A DNA stretch of 64,000 bases from Phlebotomus papatasi (taxonomy: Eukaryota > Arthropoda > Insecta > Diptera > Psychodidae). The stretch lies in NCBI RefSeq assembly GCF_024763615.1, contig NC_077222.1, forward strand, positions 7,750,001 to 7,814,000, written 5' to 3'. Positions within the stretch are counted from its first letter, which is position 1; every line of letters begins with the position of its first letter. Below the pieces are notes generated by a model. The model did no database searches and had not been told where the DNA came from. It worked only from the letters and a program-made list of their open reading frames with translations. Positions 23,427 to 34,938 of the stretch are shown here, piece by piece. The translations under genes and the position numbers were made by a program.

Positions 23427-24010
23427 TTAAATTCCTGAATATGTAATGTCACTCAAAGTTTCTATGCTAAATATAGTACTATACTTTAATTGACAGGTGA
23501 TAGACGTAAGAGTCCCACGATCGACTGCAGGTCTTTTGTTATCCAGTGAAAACCCATAAATTTCCCTTTTTGGGACAAAATTCAAAGGCACATTGTTCAA
23601 AGCCGTCAAATTTTCTCTTTTGAATAAAAATATTAGCACTTGTCCTGCTATTTTTGAACAATATCTCCATTGACATCAAAGAAGGAGCACAAGGCAACAT
23701 TCGCCAAGAAGATCATTAAAGAATATATTGTGCTGAGTAAGTGGTTGACATTTTCCGGGACGGCCCATGTAGACCGGAAAGGCCAAAAAGGTCTCTGGTC
23801 TTGAATTGATATAAATTCACTTGGCACCACTATGAATAATTAAACAATTTTACAGTCCACAAGGGACTTTGGCAAAAGGGTGCTAAATAATGACTCCCCC
23901 ATTATTGAGTTTATTGTGGTGGACTTTATACCGAAAACTTATGAAGCGGGATTGTACACACTACCACAGAGATTTTATTTGAAATTCAATGAGTAGAATT
24001 ATCCTGTAAA
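23427..24010. other. Coding-like segment, unidentified, possible gene relic
   Basis: The AT content drops and several frames are open for 40-60 codons. On the minus strand 23830-23651 reads QDQRPFWPFRSTWAVPEN followed by a hydrophobic stretch (LLSTIYSLMIFLANVALCSF), which vaguely resembles the first membrane segment of an insect chemoreceptor. On the + strand, after an acceptor-like TTTTACAG at about 23853, the segment NNDSPIIEFIVVDFIPKTY is open. I cannot choose a strand or name a family. No full gene model works. Confidence 0.22.
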
Positions 24011-24600
24011 TTTGACGGATTATGTTTATGGGAGTATTCGTTGATGCTTGTCCACAGAGCAAACTGATGAATTTTACTGATACAAACTTATTAATTCTGG
24101 GTTCTTCCTCGCAGAGATATTTTCTGTGTTGCAATGATTTATGCAGACTTCATTAGTCTCACAGTATTGCAATTTTGGAACACTCGAGGGATATGAGAAA
24201 GTATATTTTGATGTTTTCCTTAAAATTAGCCACTGAAGTACCATGTAGATTGGATGAAGGTGACCCCTGGCATTCGATATCAAATTAGGATGGGTTTGCT
24301 ATCATAATACTGGTGAAAAATTGGAATATGATCCTACCTCTTAAGAGTTCTTTACACAACACGTACGTGTGGAAATATTATGGTATAATATTCCAATAAA
24401 GTTGGGGCGACTAAATTTTTAGCACATGGATGTACTAAACGAGCTTGTTGGAAATAGTTGTGATTTATACTAATTTAAATTAAAAGAAATTAAATTGAAA
24501 GAGTGAAAAGAGCCTTGTATAAATGTGATCTAATGCCTGTACTAAAATGTAGTGTTTATACTAAATCGATTGCTATGAATATAATTAACTTAAATCATAC

Positions 24601-24800
24601 ACCGTAAATGCGGGTGAATTTGAAACCCTAGTGTTCGTAAGTTTTTCTTTATTTCTAGAACTTAGGGATAATCTTTATAGAACAGACATGGTAGATCGGA
24701 TCGGTAAAGACCATCTTTAAGTTGTAGAAATGAAGAAAAGCTTACGAACAGGGGGTGTCAAAGTCATCTGCAGGGGACAAAGTCACCGGCCTTACGATAC
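24601..24800. mobile_element. Foldback element, GGTGACTTTG subfamily, copy 1
   Basis: ACCGTAAATGCGGGTGAATT (left) and (inverted) ATCGTAAGGCCGGTGACTTT (right) lead to TGTTCGTAAG(C/T)TTTTC. The right arm has GGTGACTTTGTCC and GATGACTTTGACA. The centre contains GGTAGATCGGATCGGTAAAG. Confidence 0.75.
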
Positions 24801-25399
24801 TTTTACAGACGAGATTGCTTGAGATCATCCTCAGTAAATTTAAACATATGTACTTAACTCTGTTTTTATACACATTTTTTAGTACTAAAGAAATTTTAAA
24901 CCCTATCCACTGTGTGTAAAAGATAATAAGTCGTTTTTGTTCCATCGAAAAATATAAAATTATTTCAAATTAACATAAGACTTTTCGAAAAGGTTCTTAA
25001 AGAGGCCAAAGAAATTTTCTTTATAGCAACTAAAAGATTCTGTTAATCAATTTCTTCATTATTCATGATTGATTAGACAGAAAAAAAGCCATAAAGTTGA
25101 TTAAAAATTGATAATTTTTACTTTCTAAATTTCGAGCAATTTTCGTAAAATCACAGTTGTAATTTTTGAACTTTTCAAATGATAACATATTACTGTACTA
25201 AAGCTACTTGTAAGATATATTTAAAATTTTTGTATTAATCCGATAAAGAAATAATAAAAAAAGATTTTTTTTTAATTGTAATAATGTGAAAATTTTTAGA
25301 CTATAAAAGAATTTGTTAAGAACTCATAACTATATCGTATAACTTTTCAAAACTTAGTCTGAAACACATCAGCTGTTTAGTACATGTCTGTACTATTTT
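24801..25399. other. No gene or clear element seen
   Basis: AT-rich DNA between a foldback and a short retroelement. Confidence 0.55.
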
Positions 25400-25545
25400 T
25401 TTTTCAATTTTTAGATAAATAGATAGATAAATAAATTAATAAATTTATTCAGCAGAATGGCTTAAAAGTACGATTCGGTTAGGGTGTAAGAGTGCTGCAT
25501 ACTGTTTTCTGCAACCACTGCCGTCTTAACATTGATGACTAACAT
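25400..25545 (-). mobile_element. GCTAAGACGGC retroelement, copy 2
   Basis: The minus strand reads AATGTTAAGACGGCAGTGGT, a body with TTACACCCTAACCGAATCGT, and a tail of repeated TTTA/TCTA units (AATAAATTTATTAATTTATT). Polyadenylation-like tail orientation fits the other copies. Confidence 0.6.
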
Positions 25546-26039
25546 CCAAAATGAAAATGACGTAAAACTCTTATTCTTTTTTGTTTCAAGTCGTTAAAGG
25601 AATTCAATAATAAGCTGACGAATTAAAATAAAAGGTTCAGTACATCTATTACTTCAGTGATTAGAATATTTCATGTTGCTGAAAAGTGTTGAATTTTATT
25701 AGAAGGAATCTATTAATCTGTTCTAAGCCTCAATTTTAAGTAAAGAGAATATTTAAAAAAAAATATTATTTTACGTTTACAGTTAATGTTAAAACAAATA
25801 TGAAAAATCTTCATTTAAAATTGAACAATAATATGAGTATGACAGAGTAGGAGTAAATATTTTAAGACCGATTTAAAGCTCTGATTAAAAATTAAAGATT
25901 CATCTAAAAAATGTAAGAGTTATTATGCAAAATTTTGAACAAGATACCACAAAACCAGTGTGATTAGTAGATTTTGCTTTTGGCTTTCAGCTATTTCTGG
26001 CCTTTAAGTTTAATAAAAGAATTTAATAACATAATTTTG

Positions 26040-26365
26040 ATTTTACTGCTCGAACTCAAGGAGAGAGCAGTTTGTAGAATCAGCTTGTTTTTTAACTTGT
26101 TTCCGTTCGGGAGCTTAAACGGTTAGAGATACTGATTTATGGTCTTCGGTGACCCCTACTAAAAGAAACATTCTATAGCGAGCCGCTTTTTCGAAACCAC
26201 ACCTTGCCCTCCATCCTCTTCAAAATCATGTGTTTTTGGTATATCCCAAAAATTACCCTGTCGATTTTCATTAATTTTCGGCCATGTTGTATAACTAGGT
26301 CATGTGAACATTTTGCCCATAGATACCTACATATAACCAGAAAATTAGTCATTCTGAATTTTCGA
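26040..26365 (+). repeat. Dispersed repeat, CTGCTCGA..GAGAGCAG family, copy 1
   Basis: Collinear with 42196-42520: ACTGCTCGAACTCAAGGAGA, GAGCTTAAACGGTTAGAGAT, TGGTCTTCGGTGACCCC, ACATTCTATAGCGA, CCATCCTCTTCAAAATCATG and ATTTTCGG..ATG..TTGTA. Open frames on both strands are short and not conserved. Confidence 0.65.
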
Positions 26366-26500
26366 TTATCAAAGGTCAATCACTCTAGAGGACTCAATTT
26401 TAAACAGAATTCTTCAAATTTTGATTTTTTAAAAGGACTTTAAATTTTCAGTCCGACTACACCGCTCTTAATCGGTAATGAATCGGTAAAGTACTGGGAT

Positions 26501-26726
26501 GGAATGACAACTTTTTGACACTATCGAATCGATATTATCGATAAATCTATATCTGTTAGATTAAATGAAGGTCGACTTTTTACACTTTGTTGGGCCATTC
26601 ATTGTGACATTCTTAAAAGAGTGCGACTATTTATAAATATGTATATTAGCAACAAAAAGTGCAGCTATCGTTTAAATTTTACAGAATCGACAGTCGATAG
26701 TATCGAAAATGAGTTATCATGTCACC
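26501..26726. mobile_element. TCGATACTATCGACTGTCG foldback, 226 bp
   Basis: GGAATGACAACTTTTTGACA (left) and (inverted) GGTGACATGATAACTCATTT (right). Inner CTATCGAATCGATA / CTATCGACTGTCGATTC repeats. Confidence 0.78.
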
Positions 26727-26872
26727 CTTGGTAATTGATTTGTTTTATTTAAAGAATTTTTTTTAATTTCTCGGTTTTTCGGAATTAAAAACCAAATGGT
26801 GAGTGATATTCACTTCTGGTCTTCGAAGACCACCCTTCAATTGACATTATTTAGAATCTATTCTTTTCTCCT

Positions 26873-27280
26873 CACAGAAAAAAAATATTTTGCAAAATTG
26901 TTTGTAAATGTTTGTAAATTCCTACTGCGAACTTATGAAATGTTCGTAAATCGTATTACCCAATAAAAAGTTCGTCGTGTTTTTCACAAAAATTGGTCAT
27001 AACACGATCACTTGACGAGAATGTTTTGTTCTTTTACAATAATTTTTCGTAAATGTTTGTAAGCACACAATGAAGTGTTCGTAAAATGTTGCCAGACGAA
27101 CAAAAATCTGCGAACAACGTTTGTATGTACAATTTTGTATATACAAAATGTTTGTAAAAAGAGTAAAAATTGCTCGACAAGTGATCATGTTACGAACAAG
27201 TGTTTTGAAAAAAAAACACAGTTTTACGAACTTTTTAATGAATTTTTTTAGGAATAATTTTGAGAAATATTTTTGTCTAT
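26873..27280. mobile_element. Foldback with repeated GTTCGTAAATG motif
   Basis: CACAGAAAAAAAATATTTTG...AAATTGTT (left) pairs with the complement of AATAATTTTGAGAAATATTT (right). GTTTGTAAATG, GTTCGTAAATC, TTCGTAAATG and GTTCGTAAAATG recur. TAACACGATCACTTGACGAG pairs with CTCGACAAGTGATCATGTTA. A fragment lies at 35766-35815. Confidence 0.7.
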
Positions 27281-27438
27281 ATACACACTTTTATTTAAAG
27301 TGATTATAATATTGAGTAAATTTTTAAAAAATCCCTAAATTCACTAAACCAGTTCGGTTTTTCGTAATTATGTATCCTTAAGAAAGGAATTGATCGCCAA
27401 GTCCTGGAAGTCTATTGTTTTGGAAGTTGCAAGTATCA

Positions 27439-28525
27439 TTAACCCTCTAACGGGTAAGACCGCCTCCAGGCGGTCTTCACAAAAATCACATTTACAGCGA
27501 CAATAAAGGTTTTATTTATTTAAAAGTGCTATAGTGTCCTCGCTAATAGTCTTATAAACATCTCTTGAAAGTTTGAACTCCTTTTGACTCTTCGTTTTAA
27601 AGCTATTCCCAGTTTTGTATGACAGGTCAGAGAAAAAGCAACAAAAAATATTTGTGCAAAAAAACTCATTTCCAATTTCCATAAAAATACCGATTTAAAG
27701 TTATCTAACTAAAATAAATCTATTTTTTACTGAAAGATATGTCATCCTACTTTGAATATTTTATTTATAAAATTTGAAAAAACTAAAAATGTGAATTTTA
27801 GAAGCAAAAAGAGTTTCAAAAAATTTTTATATTTTCTCACCTACACAGTAAAAACGAGATGAAATTGGCAGGTTGAATTCCATTAGTTGAATTGAACTAG
27901 TTGAAACTTCGAATTACAAACCACTAAAAAAAATCAACTTTCAATTGAAAAGGAATAATTTAGATTGAAAAACTAGTAAAATTAAACTCTCGGTAATGGC
28001 CTACGTACAATAAATAGTAGTAATAATTACTATAATAGTAATAAAATGAAGCAACAAAATGGCATAAACTTCATTCAACTGACTGATTGAAAATTGCTAC
28101 GATTATCGCGTGTAATAGAATCAATTCGATTTTCGTAGTAATTTTTCAATCGATTATCGCAACAAAAAGTTCAACTTTCAACTAATTTCGTTTGAACTCA
28201 CTCTTCTTCTTTTTATATTTTTTGTAATTTCAGTATAATTGTTTAAGGTAAATTCAACTTAGTTTGCTTTTCAACTACGAAAATTCAACTTGTTTGCTTT
28301 TCAACTTTGCTTACTACGATAATCGTTGCAAATTTACTACAATTATCAATGCTCTCCCATTACACGCGATAATCGTAGTAATTATTTTTTACTGTGTAGC
28401 GCCTAAACTAAAAGAGATAATGAAGAATGGATGGTTTTTTCGACTTTATTGGATCATAATTATCCTAGAAAACATTGTTTTAGGACTTTTTTTGCATATT
28501 AAAGAAAACACCGTTAGAGGGTTAA
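27439..28525. mobile_element. TTAACCCTCTA element, copy B, with nested foldback
   Basis: TTAACCCTCTAACGGG (left) and (inverted) TTAACCCTCTAACGGTG (right). It shares the copy A interior. It is interrupted at 27842-28398 by a separate CACAGTAAAAA foldback. GACCGCCTCCAGGCGGTC near the left end is a perfect hairpin. Confidence 0.75.
27842..28398. mobile_element. CACAGTAAAAA foldback nested in copy B
   Basis: TACACAGTAAAAAC (left) pairs with the complement of TTTTTTACTGTGTA (right). Inside, ACGATTATCGCGTGTAAT and its inverse ATTACACGCGATAATCGT recur, as do CAACTTTCAA-type units. No coding capacity is expected; open frames here are chance. Confidence 0.65.
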
Positions 28526-30139
28526 GACGGCAATGGACAAATATGGATTGGTCAATTCAGTTAAGCACGCATTGTATTTCCTTTATAAAGTACAGCTTAC
28601 ATAGAGCAAGGGCCTCTCGACATTCATTTTTCCATACGTTTTTGCATAGAGGCACTGAAGACTAATGGCAAGTTTTTTCCTAAAGAGAATTGAATTATTA
28701 CTTAGAATTGATATGTTTCGAAATAATGCCTTAAAAGCTATCTAAAAGATGTATATTTCATAGTGTTCTCCGAAATAATTTTTATTAGGCTTGATAGGCA
28801 CCTGCATAGAGTAATGAACTTTAAGAAATGGATTTCCTGATCATGCCGAATAATTTTATATTTATTTAAATTTAAACTTTATAATATAACAGCTCCATAA
28901 TTCATTCGCCATAGCCTTAAACCTTTAATCCGGATCGATTGTCTCTTGTCTAGGAGGTAAGTGTTAACAAAAGGGGCTCAGGATGCTACATGAAAATCAT
29001 GTTTACTAGCACTCAATGCTTGATAAGTAGATCAAATGGCATTGTCTATCTGGAAATGGGAAGAATGGGAGTAAGTCAACAATGGAAATGGACGTTTTAG
29101 AGATGGGTAATTAGACCCAATTTGTGCTATTATTGATCACAATTCACTGAGGCCAATAGCTTAAGAAGGTGATATGGATTGAATCATGCAATTATGCGGA
29201 AGAATTACTATTAATTCTACTCATGAAACAATTTTTAGACACATTCGCACTCTTAATATGATCAACCCAATTTTCTTCCCATAGTCGGTGATGTAACACG
29301 CAAATTTGTATACGTGACTTAAATAATTTTCACATTTGGTCTCTGCACGCAAAAAGCTCTATTACAAGTTTTTAAGAAAAGAATTTTGTGTGGCAATGTG
29401 TGTGTTTTGGGAAAATCTTACGATAAAAGAGAGTTACGACATTTTACACGCTGAATTTTATTATTTTTTTTATCTGGTGGGACTTTTCGCGGGTTGTAGA
29501 GCAGTATTTAAATATATTTTAGGAATAGAGTGATCATAAACAAATGGCTTTACTTGATCTCTTGGGAAGATGAATGAGCACGGAGATTTCTGGCCAGGTG
29601 AGTCTCTTTGGAGATGGTGATCGTCAAAAGTGCACCGGTTTCACCCACATGACGACTAAATTGGGTGGCTGAACTTGACACGAATGATCCCAATATATTT
29701 TTTTTTAATATGCTCACCAGCTGGATTATAGAGACACCCAAGATTGTAATTTTCAGTTAATTAACAGATTGCACACTTTCAAATTCAATTAACACCAATG
29801 CCAATATCGATTGGCTCTTTTGCATCCAATATTATTCTGCCACGATATTAATACTATCATGGGGATTTTTCTTATTATTATAATTTTAAATGTCACCTCA
29901 CTTGCGGCACTGCCACTTATTTTAGTAACTTTATCAACTTTATTTTTATTTGTTTATCTCACTTGTCGAAGTACGCAGAATTTTTTTTTATATATGACAT
30001 GAACCACACTGCAATTTTAAATGTCAATAGTGTAACAATCTCAAGTGGCTCTTCAATTTTTTCAATGAAGAGACCTCGTGGAGGATTTCTTTATTGAACA
30101 GAAAATAAAAGAAGATATCTTCTTAAGAAGTGATGCACG
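28526..30139. other. Mostly unique DNA, no gene recognized
   Basis: 29550-29741 is less AT-rich, with an open minus frame (SSSATQFSRHVGETGALLTI...). No family, and no splice partners found. The rest shows nothing. Confidence 0.45.
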
Positions 30140-30600
30140 ATTTAAACCAGACGACGGTCGCAGAGTGACTGAGAATTGTGATTGCAAGACTCAAATGGAA
30201 TTCCCGCTTCCGAGCCCAATTTATTCTGGGTATAAATGAATTTTGCGACACAGAGTCTCAACACTGAACTCAACAGTATCACAAACGCCCGCAAACTGAT
30301 ATCCGTTGGTTGGTAAAGTGAACTCCGAGACTCTGGCAAATGGAAAATTGTTTGCGGGAGCCGTTGGAGCTTTTTGAACTTCTCCCCCAAATCGGCGCGA
30401 AGAGAGCAAAATTGTGTATATATGATGGAGAGAAAATTTCTTTTTCTCAACACACAACATTCACCCTCAATTACTCTCAATACTGGTGAAGAGAAAACCA
30501 TACACAAAATGCGAGAGCTACATCGAGAGAATACCCAGTCAATTAAGTATTACATAGGAGAGGAAAAAGCTCCCCCAAAGTTCAAGCATGGCTAAAGTGC
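30140..30600. promoter_or_regulatory. GC-raised island with TATA-like boxes, possible promoter
   Basis: Base composition is clearly richer in G+C than the surroundings, with CpGs (GGCGCGAAGAG, CGACGGTCGC). GGGTATAAATG at about 30228 on + and TATATATA at about 30417 on - could each be a TATA box facing the island. No coding exon is recognized on either side, although open frames exist. Could be a promoter of a distal gene or a conserved non-coding block. Confidence 0.25.
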
Positions 30601-31319
30601 AACGCACAATTTTATTATGTGCATGATAAAAAGCTCTCAGGAAGAAAAAAGGTTCCTTTAATGCTATCATTTCACTAAATTGAGTTAATTTTTTGCAAAA
30701 AAATATCTTCCGGTAATTTTCATTTTATTTAAAAATAACCGAAGAAATTCTCTTCATACTCAAACTAACTCAACTTTCAAGTTTTTCCTTTGATTTATTT
30801 ACCATAAGACAGAAATAGAAAAAAAATGTCGTAAGAATAGGGAATGGAACTGGAAAATTGAGAATTAACATTCACAAGAGACTTTTAATAGAATTTCATT
30901 GCAATCTCTTCAGCTACATAAAAAGGAGAAAATGACCATTCTTTATTTTCCAACTTGTTTTAGATGTTAGAGAAATTTTTCTTCAGGGTTAGCCTTAAGA
31001 TAGATTATGCTGAAGCCTCTTTTTCGATTGGAAAAGTTTTTTTTCGTAGCACATAAAATAATATTATTATCCTTCGTTATACTTTCTCGAATTCTACCGG
31101 TTTCTTACCGACTTAGAGTGCTGCACAGAGATCATAAAATTAGTAGAAAGTAAAATTGAAGTAAACTCAATTGATTATTTCAAAAAATGTAATCGATATT
31201 TTTAGTGATTCATTATTGATAAAAGAAAAATAAGTTTGAATAAAGCTTTTGCGATATTGCAGTAAAAGTCCGAACGTTTCGTGAGCTTTTCAATTATTTT
31301 GCTCCCAGAGTTTTATCAA
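30601..31319. other. No gene or clear element seen
   Basis: AT-rich, without repeats seen elsewhere in the window. Confidence 0.55.
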
Positions 31320-31375
31320 AAACGCTAAGACGGCGATGGCCGCAAGTTCGAAATTAATAAATCAATTATATCAAG
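31320..31375 (+). mobile_element. GCTAAGACGGC retroelement, copy 3 (short)
   Basis: AACGCTAAGACGGCGATGGC followed closely by AATTAATAAATCAATTATA. The body is shortened. Confidence 0.45.
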
Positions 31376-32059
31376 CATGATAAAAAATATATACGTATAA
31401 AAAATACAAAAATTTTTAAGTAGACATGGATTAGACATCAAGGTAAAGTATCCTATGTCTACCACTTAAGGATAGATTTTGTGAAAAACTTATGAACAAA
31501 TAGTTATAATTTGTGTTTTTTGATAGGATTTTTACCTAAAACTATAGAATAGATTCTTATCTATCTAATTGTGAACTTCATTTAGTCATAATATAATTGT
31601 AAATTAGAAAATATTAAAATGTTTCAAAAATACGAGGTACAGTGGGTGTCAATAGTTTGTTGCCTAATGCATGTTTGAGAAATCAAGTGAAAAAAATTAT
31701 AGAAAAAATTACTTTTACAAATTTTGCTTTTTGCAGATGAGTTCCCTGTAATCCGTAGATATTATTTATATTTAAAAAAAATAATTAATTTTATTTCATA
31801 TCAAAAATAATTGTTTTCCAAAAGTTGGTCATTTTTGAAAAATCAAAAGTTTGTTGCCTCATTTTAAAAACTAATTTGAAATGATCAAAACATGCAACCA
31901 ACTTAATGTAAACCGGTTACATTTTGGGTTAATGTCATTTGAGAGGCCAATGGTGCGTTTGGACATTTTTGAAGTTGTAAATGGTAAATATATGTATATA
32001 AGAGTGATTATAGAAAACAAGAAATAATATGTTTTTTTGATAATTTATAATTTAGGTTA

Positions 32060-32310
32060 AAAATGGCAAATTACAAAAAGTTAAAAGGTGGGAAATCGTC
32101 CAGAGATACTGCCGGAATGAATCTGCGTCGTTAATTGCCAAATTTAATAGAAAATTACGAAAGGTTAGACATAAAATATTCAAATATTATATTAATGAGG
32201 TACGAGTACATCTGAAAAACGCTACTGGCAGACCTAGGCTATCGACTCAGAGGGGTGATAACAGCATTGTAAGTATCTCTGATAGTGACCCAATGATGTC
32301 TGCTTCATAA
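32060..32310 (+). pseudogene. Tc1-like transposase N-terminal fragment, left arm
   Basis: Inverted counterpart of 32627-32869. The + strand DNA reads the same segments (GGGAAATCGTCCAGAG..., CAGAGGGGTGATAACAGC) but has several small deletions and no long open frame. Confidence 0.6.
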
Positions 32311-32626
32311 ATTAAAAGATAGTTGGTTACTGAAGGAACACAGGTCCCTACAGTTACAAAAACGAGCTCATATTGAAAGAAAATAGTAAGAATATTTGGG
32401 TGGCTCTCAATATTCCATTGGTTAGCTAGTTTAATCTGGATAAAGTATTGTAGTTTTATTTGTTTAACATGTTTCAAGTAAATTTACAACTTTTTATTCA
32501 GATTGGTCTTGCTTACCAATGGAATATTGAGAGCCACCCAAATATTCTTACTATTTTCTTTCAATATGAGCTCGTTTTTGTAACTGTAGGGACCTGTGTT
32601 CCTTCAGTAACCAACTACCTTTTAAT

Positions 32627-32869
32627 TTATGAAGCAGACATCATTGGGTCACTATCAGAGATACTTACAATGCTGTTATCACCCCTCTGGGTCGATACTC
32701 TAGGTCTGGCAGTAGCGTTTTTCAGATGTACTCGTACCTCATTATTATAATATTTGATTATTTTATGTATAACCTTTAGTGATTTTCTATAAAATTTGGC
32801 AATTAACGACGCAGATTCATTTCGGCAGTATCTCTGGATGATTTCCCATCTTTTAACCCTGTCTAACAT
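32627..32869 (-). pseudogene. Tc1-like transposase N-terminal fragment, right arm
   Basis: 80 codons on the minus strand. A helix-turn-helix-like beginning (RWEIIQRYCRNESASLIAKF) is followed by a second DNA-binding segment, then RVSTQRGDNSIVSISDSDP, which is where Tc1 transposases carry a T-x-R-x-D...DP-x-S-A block. A TAA follows immediately, and no DDE residues are present. A damaged mirror copy lies on the + strand at about 32060-32310. Confidence 0.6.
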
Positions 32870-33321
32870 GCCATTTTAACCTAATTTATGAATTATCAAA
32901 AACCAGATTATTTCTTTTTATTTATTATCACTTTTAAACACATGTATTTATCATATACAACTTTAGAAATGTCCAAACGCACCATTGGCCTCTCAAATGA
33001 CATAAACTCAAAATATGGTCGGTTTATTTAAAGTTAGTTGCATGTTTTTGACCATTTTGAGTAAATTTTCAAATGAGGCAACAAATTTTTGATTTTTTAA
33101 AAATGAACAACTTTTGTAAAACAATAATTTTTTATATGAAATAAAATGCAATATTTTTTTCGAAATATATAAATAAGATCTACGGATAACAGGCTACTAA
33201 TTTGCAAAAAGAAAAATTTTAAAAAGTAATTTTTTCTATCATTTTTTGCACCTGGTTTCCCTAACATACATGAGGCAACAAACTTTTGACACCCACTGTA
33301 TTCTTCTACTCGACCACTTCA

Positions 33322-34028
33322 ATATCAGTGTACCTTTACTCGACCACCTGGGGTTCCTCTCCTCGACCACCCATTTTTTCTTAAAATTAAACAAATCACA
33401 AAACTAAAAAGTCACTTATTTAACTTTGGCTTGTTTAACACATCATGAATAGCTCTTAAAATTTAATTAATCATTAAAATAAATAGGGATACTCACTTTT
33501 ATGAATTCATTCAGAAATAGAACAACAGTCAAGTGAAAAAAGCTTCTCTTGCTATGATTCGTAGACAGGTCGAATTGAGGAACAATTTATTTGAAATGCA
33601 CTTTCAATTTTAATACATAAAATTAATCTTTAACTTAGTCATGGTACTAGAATTTTTCCACAAGTAATAAAGATTGAGTCCTCAACTTGCGATTAGACTC
33701 AAAATTTGAGTTCTCAAGTAATCTGTGAGGGTAATAATTGAAATAATTCCTTAAGAAAAAAGTCAAGAATATCAAAATGCATGCCATAATTTGATGAAAA
33801 ATTGCGAATTTTTATTTAAGAATTACCTCAACGCTCTGTCTTTTTATGATTTTTCAGTGTTTTTTGGTCAATTTCTATGATATTTTCACTGATTTGAATT
33901 AATTATAAAATAATTGGCCCTATGATGTTAAACCATTCGATAAATATTATTGTAAATGTAAATAAATTGAATAAATATTTCCACCGGCCGAATTGAGGAA
34001 CCCAGGTTGGCTCGAGGATACCTTACCT
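33322..34028. mobile_element. About 700-bp degenerate relative of the TCGACCGGT foldback
   Basis: Left ACTCGACCACCTGGGGTTCC + TCTCCTCGACCACC; right (inverted) CCTCGAGCCAACCTGGGTTC + CTCAATTCGGCCGG. A third ACTCGACCAC lies at about 33307. A further AGGTCGAATTGAGGAAC sits at 33569. The ends are diverged, so the limits are approximate. Confidence 0.5.
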
Positions 34029-34424
34029 ATCAGTCGAAAATGATACAGGTAAAGTGGGGCACCTTTGAATTGGAATTGGATTTAAATTTGGGATTGGGTT
34101 TGATTTAGATTTAAAAAAGTCAATGAACACGTTTTTATTTTTTTACTGATTAAAAATAAATTTTTGCACTGTTTTCAAAATTCATTTAAGGTACAAGTGC
34201 TTGAATTTTTCCCATTAACAATTTTCTCCAATTTTCTTTGTACTAAGGACAAATATATTTTAAACCTGTTTTACTTAAAGCGAACTCGTAAAATTTTGAT
34301 TTACTTCCGTAACTCCTACTGCTCTCGGGATACAGTAAAAATGAGTTGAAATATTCATTAGATTTCTAAAAATTTACCGATTATTTTTGTAATTTTCCGT
34401 TTCGAAAAAAAATATGATATATTA

Positions 34425-34650
34425 TCGGACCCCAGTCAAAATCCCGAAAGCCAAAATTCCTAATTCTTAAAAGTATTATAGCTACTCCCACGATTGCACC
34501 CGCGCTTTCTGGAGGCAAAGGGAAATTTTCTGTGTCTTGGAAAATTATTCTAAACATTTTCCCCCCTATAATTTCATTCCTATCAGGATTTTGAACATTC
34601 GGGATTTTGGCTTTCGGGATTTTGGCTCTCGGGATTTTGGCTGCCACCGA
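34425..34650. mobile_element. Foldback with repeated ATTTTGGCTTTCGGG motif, copy 1
   Basis: Left CAAAATCCCGAAAGCCAAAA; right end three tandem units of GGGATTTTGGCT(T/C)TC. The 15-bp iteration creates an artificial open frame with KIPRAKIPKAKIP, which is not a protein gene. Confidence 0.75.
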
Positions 34651-34938
34651 TATTATCTATAGTGGAAATGAGGCATCCAGGCGTCTGGCAATGTTCCCAA
34701 TTGGAGCACGGATCAGGCGGTATTGAACATTCCACAGAATCTTACTCTGGCCGACCAGTGATGGGCTAGCCTGTTGATATCTTAGTCAGTGGAGGTATTT
34801 ACTAGACTATAGTTTTCTCCTGAATATCAGCTCTCTTGGTCCAGGACTTCCGCAATGGAGAGAAACCGCGTTTGGTTATGTTATCACGAGTGGCCACCAC
34901 TCTACTTTTGGAAACATCTTATTTCCAAAAGAAATATG

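Larger units (their letters stand above)
31638..33300. mobile_element. 1.66-kb Tc1-like foldback (tail-to-tail palindrome)
   Basis: Both ends begin TACAGTGGGTGTCAA, and the two arms remain alignable as inverted repeats over about 800 bp each, meeting near 32465. TA plus CAGT ends are typical of Tc1/mariner elements. Each arm carries the same N-terminal transposase fragment (see 32627-32869 and its partner near 32060-32310). The catalytic domain is absent. The palindrome probably arose by inverted duplication of a deleted element. AT-rich drift makes the left arm more damaged than the right. Confidence 0.82.

Noticed and set aside
28264..28665. 133-codon + strand frame, among the longer ones in the window
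   Set aside because: It runs across the junction of a nested foldback and the TTAACCCTCTA element, so it is a chance frame in mobile DNA.
30142..30507. 121-codon minus-strand frame
   Set aside because: Overlaps an alternative minus frame of similar length in the GC-raised island; no recognizable domain.
34381..34647. 88-codon minus-strand frame with KIPRAKIPKAKIP repeats
   Set aside because: It is the translation of the tandem 15-bp foldback repeat; the length is a multiple of three, so any frame stays open.
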